Below are positions 1 to 6,343 of a stretch of 6,892 nt of DNA, in pieces. The notes beneath the pieces are model-generated. The model was given only the letters and a program-made list of their open reading frames with translations, was not told the origin of the DNA and made no database searches. Within the stretch, counting starts at the first letter, position 1, and the number at the start of each line of letters is the position of its first letter. This stretch comes from CAVDHB01 sp963608705 (GTDB taxonomy: Bacteria > Bacteroidota > Bacteroidia > Bacteroidales > Bacteroidaceae), in the NCBI GenBank assembly GCA_963608705.1, contig CAVDHB010000009.1, positions 1-6,892 on the forward strand, written 5' to 3'. A program made the position numbers and the translations under genes.

Positions 1-23
1 CTCAAATGCATAGCTCGTAAATT

Positions 24-45
24 TATATTTGACGATGCAAAATTA
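24..45. promoter_or_regulatory. Possible divergent -7 elements at the left edge
   Basis: TATATTTG on the plus strand (24-31) and TAATTTTG on the minus strand (45 down to 38) each match the Bacteroidetes -7 consensus TAnnTTTG. The plus-strand element has no convincing -33 partner inside the window. The minus-strand one has only a TTGA-like sequence at a poor distance. In AT-rich DNA such matches arise by chance. They could belong to a gene to the left of the window, or be nothing. Confidence 0.18.
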
Positions 46-96
46 AGTCTTTTTTTGTCAAGTCGTTACATTTATTTTCTTCCGACCGCCCATGAT

Positions 97-157
97 TGCA
101 AATCCGATTGGACGATAGAAAGCGAAACGAAATGTATAATTTCATGTCCAATTTGCA
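97..157. repeat. Imperfect inverted repeat upstream of the AbiF-like locus
   Basis: TGCAA (97-101) and ATTGGAC (107-113) pair with GTCCAAT (146-152) and TTGCA (153-157). This gives 12 base pairs interrupted by a five-base bulge (102-106). Inside lies a second small hairpin, GAAAT (129-133) with ATTTC (139-143) around a five-base loop. The structure lies upstream of the likely promoter at 174-205, so it is probably not part of the short leader RNA. It could be an operator, part of a longer RNA from an upstream promoter, or the relic of an insertion. Reading frames across it do not look like protein. Confidence 0.4.
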
Positions 158-173
158 TTTCTCTTGCGAAAAG

Positions 174-205
174 GTTGGTAGGTTTGAGATAAAGTTGTAT
201 TTTTG
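174..205 (+). promoter_or_regulatory. Promoter for the leader RNA and AbiF-like gene
   Basis: TATTTTTG at 198-205 matches the Bacteroidetes primary sigma factor -7 consensus TAnnTTTG exactly. GTTGG at 174-178 supplies a plausible -33 element about 19-20 bases upstream, the usual spacing. Transcription would start near 211-213, leaving about 60 bases before the ATG at 274. That stretch is almost entirely the hairpin described in the next entry. Confidence 0.55.
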
Positions 206-210
206 CAGCA

Positions 211-264
211 ACAGTTCCTGCCACGCCTCTTAACGATGCGTACCACGGCAGGACTTCGTTTTTT
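211..264 (+). ncRNA. Putative AbiF-associated small RNA / leader hairpin with T run
   Basis: TCCTGCC (216-222) pairs perfectly with GGCAGGA (247-253). An inner helix ACGC (223-226) with GCGT (238-241) closes an 11-base loop, leaving a bulge ACCAC at 242-246. Six T residues follow at 259-264, five bases after the helix, so the element has the form of an intrinsic terminator and would end an RNA of about 50 nt started at the promoter just upstream. From the literature as I recall it, genes of the AbiF type often have a conserved structured RNA directly upstream (the abiF RNA motif), and such RNAs have been described as antitoxin partners of AbiF. Position, size and terminator-like end fit that idea. 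I cannot confirm a match to the published consensus, and an attenuator in the mRNA leader is an alternative. The end points are inferred. Confidence 0.5.
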
Positions 265-273
265 AATAGGTAC

Positions 274-1173
274 ATGAGATATGACAAGCAACCAATAGAA
301 CTGTCCCGACAACTTGACTTGTTGAAGCAAAAGGGGCTGCTGGTGGCGGATGAAGAAAAAGCCTTGAAGCAACTTCATTCCATCAGCTATTTCAGGCTTG
401 CAAGCTATTGGCGGATTATGGAAGAGCCAGCCTCAAACAACCATCGTTTTCAACCCGGCAGCAATCTTGACGAGGTAATCCGTTTGTATCTATTTGACAA
501 GAAACTACGGACATTGGTCTTCACCTCGATACAGGACATAGAAATAGCTTTGCGTACCCGTGTCATCCAACATTTCTCTCTGAAATATGGGGCTTTTTGG
601 TTCATGGATGAAAGGCTATTCAAAGACAAACGTATCTTCCGGAACTGCCTTGAAAATATTCAAAAGGAAGTAAGCCGTTCCAACGAGGATTTCTTGAAAG
701 AACATTTCGCCAAGTATGATGCTCCTTCGTTGCCTCCCGTATGGAAAACGATGGAAGTGGTTTCATTCGGGACGCTATCCAAGCTATATAGTAACTTCTG
801 TGATACGGAAGTGAAAAAGGAGGTGGCACGAAGTTTTGGACTGCCGCAATACCCTTATTTGGAAAGCTGGATGAAATGTGCCGCCGTACTTCGTAACTAT
901 TACGCACATCATGCACGCCTTTGGAACAGACGTTTCCCTATCATGCCTCATATACCTAAAAAACTCCCTTTGGCATGGATAGACATATCGGTGTTACGAC
1001 CGATGAAACTTTACGCCCAGCTTTGCTACTTGGTGTATTTGGAACAAAGCATTTGTCCAAACAGCAACTTCAAGGAAGAAATCATAATGTTGCTATGCGA
1101 CAAGCCCCAAACGATTACAAAAGCCATGGGGTTCCCTACGAACTGGCAAGAAGAACCTTTGTGGAAAGAATAG
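274..1173 (+). CDS. AbiF/AbiD-like HEPN protein (Abi_2 family), likely abortive-infection RNase toxin
   Basis: This 299-residue protein belongs to the Abi_2 family (AbiD/AbiF), to which phage abortive infection is attributed. Family signatures are visible in order: the N-terminal LLKQKGLLVADEEKA region (16-30), SISYFRLASYW (36-46), DIEIALRTRVIQH (88-100) and LRNYYAHHARLWN (206-218). The last is the diagnostic motif and contains a HEPN-type R-x4-H (R207, H212) expected to form the RNase centre. R94-x5-H100 is a second R-x-H pattern. There is no signal peptide or membrane segment, so it should be cytoplasmic. The length is normal for the family and the N-terminus starts where relatives start, which supports the ATG at 274; the ribosome site is weak (AGG at 268-270), as is usual in Bacteroidetes. 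The gene stands alone, convergent with alaS, behind its own promoter and a structured leader RNA. It is more AT-rich than alaS, suggesting transfer. The RNase and antiphage roles are inferred from the family; the target RNA is unknown. Confidence 0.88.
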   Translation: MRYDKQPIELSRQLDLLKQKGLLVADEEKALKQLHSISYFRLASYWRIMEEPASNNHRFQPGSNLDEVIRLYLFDKKLRTLVFTSIQDIEIALRTRVIQHFSLKYGAFWFMDERLFKDKRIFRNCLENIQKEVSRSNEDFLKEHFAKYDAPSLPPVWKTMEVVSFGTLSKLYSNFCDTEVKKEVARSFGLPQYPYLESWMKCAAVLRNYYAHHARLWNRRFPIMPHIPKKLPLAWIDISVLRPMKLYAQLCYLVYLEQSICPNSNFKEEIIMLLCDKPQTITKAMGFPTNWQEEPLWKE

Positions 1174-1216
1174 TCCCATAAGCTGAACATATACTCCATT
1201 ATTCCGTCTGCCCTTT

Positions 1217-1259
1217 GCGATGATGCATCGCGTTCTCTCTTGAAAAACCTAAAGTTTTT
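1217..1259 (+). terminator. Weak hairpins after the AbiF-like gene, possible terminator
   Basis: Between the convergent stop codons there is a short hairpin GCGATG/CATCGC with a three-base loop (1217-1231), followed by AAAAAC/GTTTTT (1243-1248 with 1254-1259). The second ends in a T run that is itself the 3' arm. These could end the plus-strand transcript, but the pairing is weak. The strong alaS terminator further on has A rather than T after it on the plus strand, so it is not a classical terminator in this direction. The rest of 1174-1283 shows nothing else. Confidence 0.25.
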
Positions 1260-1283
1260 GAGAAGAAACCATCAAATAAAACA

Positions 1284-1325
1284 CCCCCGGCTTTCAAGAA
1301 TTCCGCATTCTCTGAAAGCCGGGGG
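1284..1325 (-). terminator. Rho-independent terminator of alaS
   Basis: A perfect 13-bp stem, CCCCCGGCTTTCA (1284-1296) with TGAAAGCCGGGGG (1313-1325), is extended inward by AGAAT/ATTCT (1297-1301 with 1307-1311), leaving C1312 bulged and a five-base loop. Read on the minus strand it begins about 24 bases after the alaS stop codon and is followed by a T-rich stretch (TGTTTTATTTG). This is a textbook factor-independent terminator for alaS, and the hairpin separates it from the convergent AbiF-like gene. Confidence 0.85.
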
Positions 1326-1349
1326 AAAAATATAGAAGTTAAATTGCGA

Positions 1350-3968
1350 TTACAGGTTTGCCAGTTCCACCACCTTGTCAATAGCGGCGTTCAAACCGTC
1401 CACATTACGACCTCCCGCAGTAGCGAAGTAAGGTTGTCCGCCTCCACCGCCTTGCATCAGCTTGGCAGCCTCACGGATTATCTTTCCGGCGTTCAGTCCG
1501 TGGTCTTTCACCAACGAATCACTCATCATCACGGTCAGTGAAGGCTTGCCGCCTTCCTTGCTTCCAGCCACAAAGAGGAAGTCTCCCGCTTCGGCACGTA
1601 ACTGGAAGGCGAGGTTCTTGATGGTGTCAGCGTTAAACGGCAGGATACCCGTCATGACTTTCACGCCATTGACCAGTTTCGCCGCATTCAGAAGCTGCTT
1701 CTTCACCACTTTCTCTTTCTCCTGCATGAACGTCTCCACCTGTTTCTTCAACGCCGCATTCTCCTCGATGTTCTTGCGGATGACTTCCTGCAAGTCAGAA
1801 GCGTTGTGGAAGAGTTCTTTCAGTCCTTTCAGCACATCTTCATAATGGTAGAACAACTCCTCCGCCTTTACACCAGTCACAGCCTCTATACGGCGCACTC
1901 CGGCAGCCACAGAGCTTTCAGAGATGATTTTGAAGAAACCAATCTTTCCCGTGGCCTTTACATGGCATCCGGCACAGAACTCGATGCTCTTGCCAAACTT
2001 CACCACACGCACCTTGTCGCCGTACTTCTCTCCGAAGAGGGCGATAGCGCCCAACTTCTTCGCCTCCTCTATGGGAAGGTCACGGAACTCTTCCAACGGA
2101 ATGTTCTCACGGATACGGCGGTTCACCGTCTCTTCTATCTTGCGCAACTCCTCGTCCGTCACTTTCTGGAAATGAGAGAAGTCATAACGCAGAATCTCCG
2201 GGTTCACCAAAGAACCTTTCTGCTCCGCATGGTCGCCCAACACCTCACGCAACGCCTGGTCGAGCAAGTGAGTAGCGGAGTGGTTGGCCGTGGAAGCGGC
2301 ACGTTTGTCTACGTCCACCAACGCCTCGAACTCGGCCATCGGGTCGTGGGGCAGCTTGTCAGTGATATGAATCGGAAGATTGTTCTCCTTCTTGGTGTCT
2401 ACCACACGAATCACCTCGTCGCCATTGCGCAGCACACCAGTATCGCCTACCTGTCCACCGCCTTCAGGATAGAACGGGGTGGCATCCAGCACGATTTCAT
2501 AATATTTCTTCTTGCGCTGCACCATCTCACGGTAACGAAGAATGTGGCAGCTGTATTCCAGATTGTCATATCCCACGAACCGGGCTTCACCCTCACGCAG
2601 GTTCACCCAGTCGCCAGTCTGCACCTTGGCAGCGTTGCGGGCGCGGTCTTTCTGTTTCTGCATCTCCTCGGCGAAGCCTTTCTCATCCACTTTCAGTCCG
2701 TTCTCACGGCAGATAAGCTCCGTCAAGTCCAAGGGGAAACCGAACGTATCGAACAAGGTAAACGCCTCCACGCCGGAAACTACGTCTCCACCCTTGTCTT
2801 TCGTTCCTTGCATCACTTTGTCAAGCAAAGAGATACCGTTGGAAAGCGTGCGGAGAAACGCCTCTTCTTCCTGACGAATCACTTTCGTAATCAGCGTTTG
2901 CTCGGCTTTCAGCTCAGGATAAGCACCTCCCATCTCACGCACCAATACCGGCACTAACCGATACAAGAATGTTTCTTTCTGACCGAGGAACGTGTACGCA
3001 TAACGCACGGCACGGCGCAAGATACGACGAATCACATAACCCGCCTTCTCATTAGAAGGAAGCTGTCCGTCGGCCACGGAGAAAGCTACCGCTCTCAAGT
3101 GGTCGGCCACCACACGCATGGCCACGTCCGTCTTCTCGTTCTCGCCATAAGCGACTCCCGTCAGCTCACTGATGGTCTTGATGACCGGCTGGAAGATGTC
3201 TGTGTCATAATTGGAAGTCTTGCCCTGCACCACCATGCACAAACGCTCGAAGCCCATACCCGTATCAATGACGTGCATCGGCAGTTTCTCCAAAGAGCCG
3301 TCCGCCTTACGGTTGTACTCCTCGAACACGATGTTCCATATCTCGATGACCTTCGGATCATCCTTATTCACCAATTCCGCACCCGGCACTTTGGCTTTCT
3401 CCTCTTCGGAACGCAGGTCGATATGGATTTCAGAGCAAGGGCCGCAAGGTCCCGTGTCGCCCATCACCCAGAAGTTATCATGAGCGTCCCCGTTGATGAT
3501 ATGGTCTTTAGGCAGGTATTTCTCCCATGTCTCAGCCGCCTCGTTGTCACGGGTCAGTCCGTCTTTCTCACAGCCTTCAAACACCGTGGCATACAAGTCC
3601 TTCGGGTCAAGGTGCATCACATCCACCAGGTATTCCCACGCCCAGCTGATGGACTCTTTCTTGAAATAATCTCCGAAAGACCAGTTGCCTAACATCTCGA
3701 AGAGTGTGTGGTGGCGACCGTCATGACCCACCTCTTCCAAGTCGTTGTGTTTACCGGAGACACGGAGACACTTCTGCGTGTCGGCCACCCGGCGGAACTT
3801 CGGCTCTACATTGCAAAGGATAATATCCTTGAACTGGTTCATTCCGGCGTTGGTGAACATCAGCGTCGGGTCGTCCTTCACCACCACAGGTGCGGACGGA
3901 ACAATCTCATGTCCTTTCGACTTGAAGAAGTCGAGGAATGATTGACGTATTTCGTTTGCAGTCAGCAT
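1350..3968 (-). CDS. alaS: Alanyl-tRNA synthetase
   Basis: This 872-residue cytoplasmic enzyme charges tRNA-Ala with alanine and clears mischarged Ser and Gly. It is a class II synthetase of normal bacterial length. The catalytic domain shows motif 1 (about 10-50, including MFTNAGMNQFKD), motif 2 (about 66-100, including HHTLFEMLGNWSFGDYF) and motif 3 (GMGFERL, 237-243). The editing domain has EGGGQVGDTG (502-511) and the zinc site HSATH (H563, H567) with CAGCH (C665, H669), at almost the same numbering as the E. coli ligands. A charged coiled-coil-like linker (about 700-765) leads to the C-terminal DHHA1 domain with the glycine loop MQGGGGGQPYFATAGG (838-853). All key residues are intact. 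The ATG at 3968 gives the canonical LTANEIRQSFLDFF start. The gene is monocistronic here, with a strong terminator after it and a divergent promoter shared with the GH42 region. Long open frames on the opposite strand are shadows. Confidence 0.98.
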   Translation of the reverse strand: MLTANEIRQSFLDFFKSKGHEIVPSAPVVVKDDPTLMFTNAGMNQFKDIILCNVEPKFRRVADTQKCLRVSGKHNDLEEVGHDGRHHTLFEMLGNWSFGDYFKKESISWAWEYLVDVMHLDPKDLYATVFEGCEKDGLTRDNEAAETWEKYLPKDHIINGDAHDNFWVMGDTGPCGPCSEIHIDLRSEEEKAKVPGAELVNKDDPKVIEIWNIVFEEYNRKADGSLEKLPMHVIDTGMGFERLCMVVQGKTSNYDTDIFQPVIKTISELTGVAYGENEKTDVAMRVVADHLRAVAFSVADGQLPSNEKAGYVIRRILRRAVRYAYTFLGQKETFLYRLVPVLVREMGGAYPELKAEQTLITKVIRQEEEAFLRTLSNGISLLDKVMQGTKDKGGDVVSGVEAFTLFDTFGFPLDLTELICRENGLKVDEKGFAEEMQKQKDRARNAAKVQTGDWVNLREGEARFVGYDNLEYSCHILRYREMVQRKKKYYEIVLDATPFYPEGGGQVGDTGVLRNGDEVIRVVDTKKENNLPIHITDKLPHDPMAEFEALVDVDKRAASTANHSATHLLDQALREVLGDHAEQKGSLVNPEILRYDFSHFQKVTDEELRKIEETVNRRIRENIPLEEFRDLPIEEAKKLGAIALFGEKYGDKVRVVKFGKSIEFCAGCHVKATGKIGFFKIISESSVAAGVRRIEAVTGVKAEELFYHYEDVLKGLKELFHNASDLQEVIRKNIEENAALKKQVETFMQEKEKVVKKQLLNAAKLVNGVKVMTGILPFNADTIKNLAFQLRAEAGDFLFVAGSKEGGKPSLTVMMSDSLVKDHGLNAGKIIREAAKLMQGGGGGQPYFATAGGRNVDGLNAAIDKVVELANL

Positions 3969-4001
3969 ATATAATGTATTATTATTTTTTCCGTTACTTA
4001 C

Positions 4002-4017
4002 ACGGGGACATCCCCGT
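4002..4017. repeat. Short palindrome in the alaS 5' leader
   Basis: ACGGGGA (4002-4008) and TCCCCGT (4011-4017) form a 7-bp inverted repeat, a 6-bp stem if four loop bases are left unpaired. It lies just downstream of the inferred alaS start site (near 4024), so it would be the first structure in the alaS mRNA. No T run follows on either strand, so it is not a terminator. It may be an operator or leader hairpin. E. coli AlaRS is known to repress its own gene at a palindrome around its promoter, but no homology is claimed. Its flank reads GTCTCT, like the arm end of the 28-bp palindrome near 6258, so a decayed REP-type element is another option. Confidence 0.45.
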
Positions 4018-4030
4018 CTCTTTGAGCTTG

Positions 4031-4062
4031 CAAAATTAGCGATTTATTTGGCAAGATGCAAC
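4031..4062 (-). promoter_or_regulatory. alaS promoter
   Basis: On the minus strand TAATTTTG (4038 down to 4031) is an exact Bacteroidetes -7 element. GTTGC (4062 down to 4058) is a plausible -33 element at 19-20 bases spacing. Initiation near 4024 would give a leader of roughly 55 nt containing the ACGGGG/CCCCGT palindrome, followed by an AT-rich stretch before the ATG with no clear Shine-Dalgarno sequence, as is normal for this phylum. Confidence 0.55.
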
Positions 4063-4100
4063 AGAAATCCTATTTAGTAGTTAGTATTTAGCACTTTGAA

Positions 4101-4132
4101 CTTGGAGGTTAGGAAGAAAAAACGTATCTTCG
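4101..4132 (+). promoter_or_regulatory. GH42 gene promoter
   Basis: CTTGG (4101-4105) and TATCTTCG (4125-4132) form a -33/-7 pair with 19-base spacing. The -7 differs from TAnnTTTG at one position. Transcription would start near 4138-4140, only about 25 bases before the ATG at 4164. The A-rich block just upstream of the -7 is typical. No obvious inverted repeat for a regulator is seen between this and the alaS promoter. Confidence 0.45.
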
Positions 4133-4163
4133 CATACAGAATTAACCTATACACGAGAAACTA

Positions 4164-6245
4164 ATGAAGAAAAGATTACTGACTGTGGCACTTGCCTGCC
4201 TGCTCTCTGGAGGAGCTGCCTTCGCACAAAAACAATGGTTCAACGACAAAGACCTTATCCTTACCGGCGCCTATTACTATCCTGAACACTGGAACGAGAA
4301 AGAATGGGAACGCGACTTGAAACAAATGCACGAGATGGGCTTCGAGTTCACCCATTTCGCCGAGTTCGCCTGGGCGCAGATAGAGCCAGAGGAAGGGAAG
4401 TTCGATTTCGCATGGTTAGACAGAGCTGTGGCACTCGCCGCTAAATACAAGCTGAAAGTCATCATGTGTACCTCCACTGCCACACCGCCCGTCTGGCTCA
4501 CCCGCAAATACCCTGAAGTCCTCATCAAACACGAGAACGGCACGAAAGATGATCACGGATCACGCCAACACGCTTCCTTCGCCTCCCCACTCTACCGCCA
4601 GTTAGCATACAAAATGATAGAGAAACTGGCACAGCACTACGGGAATGACGACCGTATCGTGGGATGGCAAATAGATAATGAACCACACGTACAGCAGGAT
4701 TACAACGAGAAGGCACAGCAGGAGTTTCAGAATTTCTTGCAAAAGAAATATGCCAACCGCATCGACTCGCTCAACAATGCGTGGGGTACATTCTTCTGGA
4801 GCGAAACTTATTCCGACTTCCGACAGATACATATTCCGCAGTTCGCCCAATGGGGAATGAATCCGCATCAAGTATTAGACTACCGCCGTTTTGCGGCCAA
4901 AGAGTCCGCTGATTTCCTCAACGAACAATGCCTGCTCATCAAGAAATACGCCAAAAACCAATGGGTCACGTCCAACTATGTGCCAAACTACGAAGAAGGA
5001 CACATAGGGAAAAGCAAAGACTTTGACTTCGACACCTATACCCGCTACATGATTTATGAAGGCAAAGGAGGTGTCGGCAAGACTGGATTCCGGGTCGGTG
5101 AACCACTCCGCATCGCCTTGGCTAACGATTATTTCCGCCCTATCAAAGGCACGTATGGCGTGATGGAGCTACAGCCCGGCCAAGTAAACTGGGGAAGTGT
5201 AAACTCACAGCCCCTTCCCGGTGCGGTACGCTTGTGGTTATGGAGCGTCTTCGCTGGAGGAAGTGATTTCGTATGCACCTACCGCTACCGCCAGCCGCTC
5301 TATGGTATGGAGCAATATCATTACGGCATTGTAGGCACGGACGGAGTGACTCCCACTCCCGGCGGACTGGAATACGCCCAGTTCATCAAGGAAGTGAAAG
5401 AGGTTCGTAAGAAAGCGTCCGCCCGCAACGTGACACCTACCGACTACCAAGCCCGCCGCACGGCCATCCTCTACGACCATGAAAGTGCCTGGGACATGAA
5501 CACGCAGAAACAAAACCGCACATGGAACACTTGGGGACATATCGAGAAATACTACAATACATTGAAATCCTTCGGCGCACCGGTGGACGTATTAGATGAC
5601 GACCAGAAAGATATCTCGCAATATCCTGTGGTCATCGTCCCGGCTCACCAATTAGCTGACCCCGCATTGGTGAAGAAATGGAGTACCTACGTAGAGAAAG
5701 GCGGCCACTTGATTCTCACTTGCCGCACAGCGCAGAAAGACCGTTTCGGCCGTTTCCCCGAAGCGCCTTTCGGACACATGCTCTCTGGACTGACTGGAAA
5801 CCAGATTGAGTTCTTCGACCTGCTCACCCCTGAGAATGCCGCACAAATATCTTTTGACGGCAAACAATACGCATGGAACAACTGGGGCGAGATTCTGAAA
5901 CCCGCCAAAGGCACAGAGATTCTGGCCACTTACACCGACCAGTACTACGCCGGAAAACCTGCCGCCACCACCCGCAAACTGGGAAAGGGCACTGTGACTT
6001 ATATCGGCGTGGACTCCAAAGACGGAAAGTTTGAGCAGGACATCTTGAGGAAACTGTACGCCTCTTGGAACATCCCTGTCATGAACCTCCCTTGGGGTGT
6101 GACACTGGAATACCGCAACGGATTAGGTATCGTGCTGAATTACATGGACAAGCCGTATGACTTTACGCTCCCATCAGATGCCAAAGTATTAGTTGGAAAC
6201 ACCACCATCCCCACTGCGGGAGTGTTGGTATTCTCCTTGAAATAA
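4164..6245 (+). CDS. Secreted GH42 beta-galactosidase
   Basis: This 693-residue glycoside hydrolase family 42 enzyme retains galactose configuration when cleaving beta-galactosides; some members act on alpha-L-arabinopyranosides. A signal peptide is clear: MKKR, a hydrophobic core (5-18) and AFA before Q22, so it is exported, probably to the periplasm. The TIM-barrel domain spans about 27-410, with the early signature GAYYYPEHWNEKEWERDL (35-52) and TATPPVWL (105-112). The acid/base is E173 in GWQIDNEPH and the nucleophile is E335 in MELQPGQVNW. A flavodoxin-like trimerisation domain follows (about 430-635, including YVEKGGHLILTCRT), then a small beta C-terminal domain (about 640-692). Length is normal for the family. 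The cysteine cluster that binds zinc in some GH42 enzymes is not seen. The start is fixed by the signal peptide. It is transcribed away from alaS with no SusC/SusD, transporter or regulator gene in view, so its natural substrate cannot be read from context. Confidence 0.93.
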   Translation: MKKRLLTVALACLLSGGAAFAQKQWFNDKDLILTGAYYYPEHWNEKEWERDLKQMHEMGFEFTHFAEFAWAQIEPEEGKFDFAWLDRAVALAAKYKLKVIMCTSTATPPVWLTRKYPEVLIKHENGTKDDHGSRQHASFASPLYRQLAYKMIEKLAQHYGNDDRIVGWQIDNEPHVQQDYNEKAQQEFQNFLQKKYANRIDSLNNAWGTFFWSETYSDFRQIHIPQFAQWGMNPHQVLDYRRFAAKESADFLNEQCLLIKKYAKNQWVTSNYVPNYEEGHIGKSKDFDFDTYTRYMIYEGKGGVGKTGFRVGEPLRIALANDYFRPIKGTYGVMELQPGQVNWGSVNSQPLPGAVRLWLWSVFAGGSDFVCTYRYRQPLYGMEQYHYGIVGTDGVTPTPGGLEYAQFIKEVKEVRKKASARNVTPTDYQARRTAILYDHESAWDMNTQKQNRTWNTWGHIEKYYNTLKSFGAPVDVLDDDQKDISQYPVVIVPAHQLADPALVKKWSTYVEKGGHLILTCRTAQKDRFGRFPEAPFGHMLSGLTGNQIEFFDLLTPENAAQISFDGKQYAWNNWGEILKPAKGTEILATYTDQYYAGKPAATTRKLGKGTVTYIGVDSKDGKFEQDILRKLYASWNIPVMNLPWGVTLEYRNGLGIVLNYMDKPYDFTLPSDAKVLVGNTTIPTAGVLVFSLK

Positions 6246-6257
6246 CCTTACCTACAC

Positions 6258-6285
6258 GTAGAGACGCGATTAATCGCGTCTCTAC
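6258..6285. repeat. REP-like perfect 28-bp palindrome, copy 1 (intergenic)
   Basis: GTAGAGACGCGATT (6258-6271) is followed directly by its exact reverse complement (6272-6285), a perfect 28-bp palindrome 12 bases after the GH42 stop codon. Weaker outer pairing exists between ACCTTA (6245-6250) and TAAGGT (6291-6296), which would lengthen the hairpin. It lies upstream of a RAYT-type transposase gene and is identical to a second copy within that gene, as expected for a REP element mobilised by its partner RAYT. No T run follows, so it is not a normal terminator, although it may protect the 3' end of the GH42 mRNA. Confidence 0.85.
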
Positions 6286-6343
6286 CATATTAAGGTAAAT
6301 TATCTACGGAACCATTCACACGTATTATAATCCACTAAATAAC

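Noticed and set aside
23..378. Small minus-strand open frames in the left leader
   Set aside because: Low-complexity translations without motifs. They overlap the promoter, hairpin and AbiF N-terminus, and none has family resemblance.
1199..1381. Minus-strand open frame of 60 codons downstream of alaS
   Set aside because: It runs through the alaS terminator hairpin and the alaS 3' end, so it is not a plausible gene.
1806..2957. Long plus-strand open frame (383 codons) opposite alaS
   Set aside because: It is antisense to conserved alaS coding sequence, and its His/Leu/Val-rich translation has no recognisable motif. The open frame follows from alaS codon bias.
3099..3692. Second plus-strand open frame opposite alaS (197 codons)
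   Set aside because: Same shadow effect over the alaS catalytic domain; no domain features.
3969..4030. T-box or other riboswitch for alaS
   Set aside because: The leader is only about 55 nt, has no terminator/antiterminator pair and no T-box sequence, and T-boxes are not typical of Bacteroidetes.
4164..4235. Lipoprotein signal in the GH42 enzyme (ALAC at residues 9-12)
   Set aside because: The cysteine comes too early, the -3 residue is not Leu, and a good signal peptidase I site (AFA before Q22) lies downstream.
6258..6285. Palindrome as the GH42 terminator
   Set aside because: No T run follows, and an identical copy lies inside a coding sequence, so a REP element explains it better.
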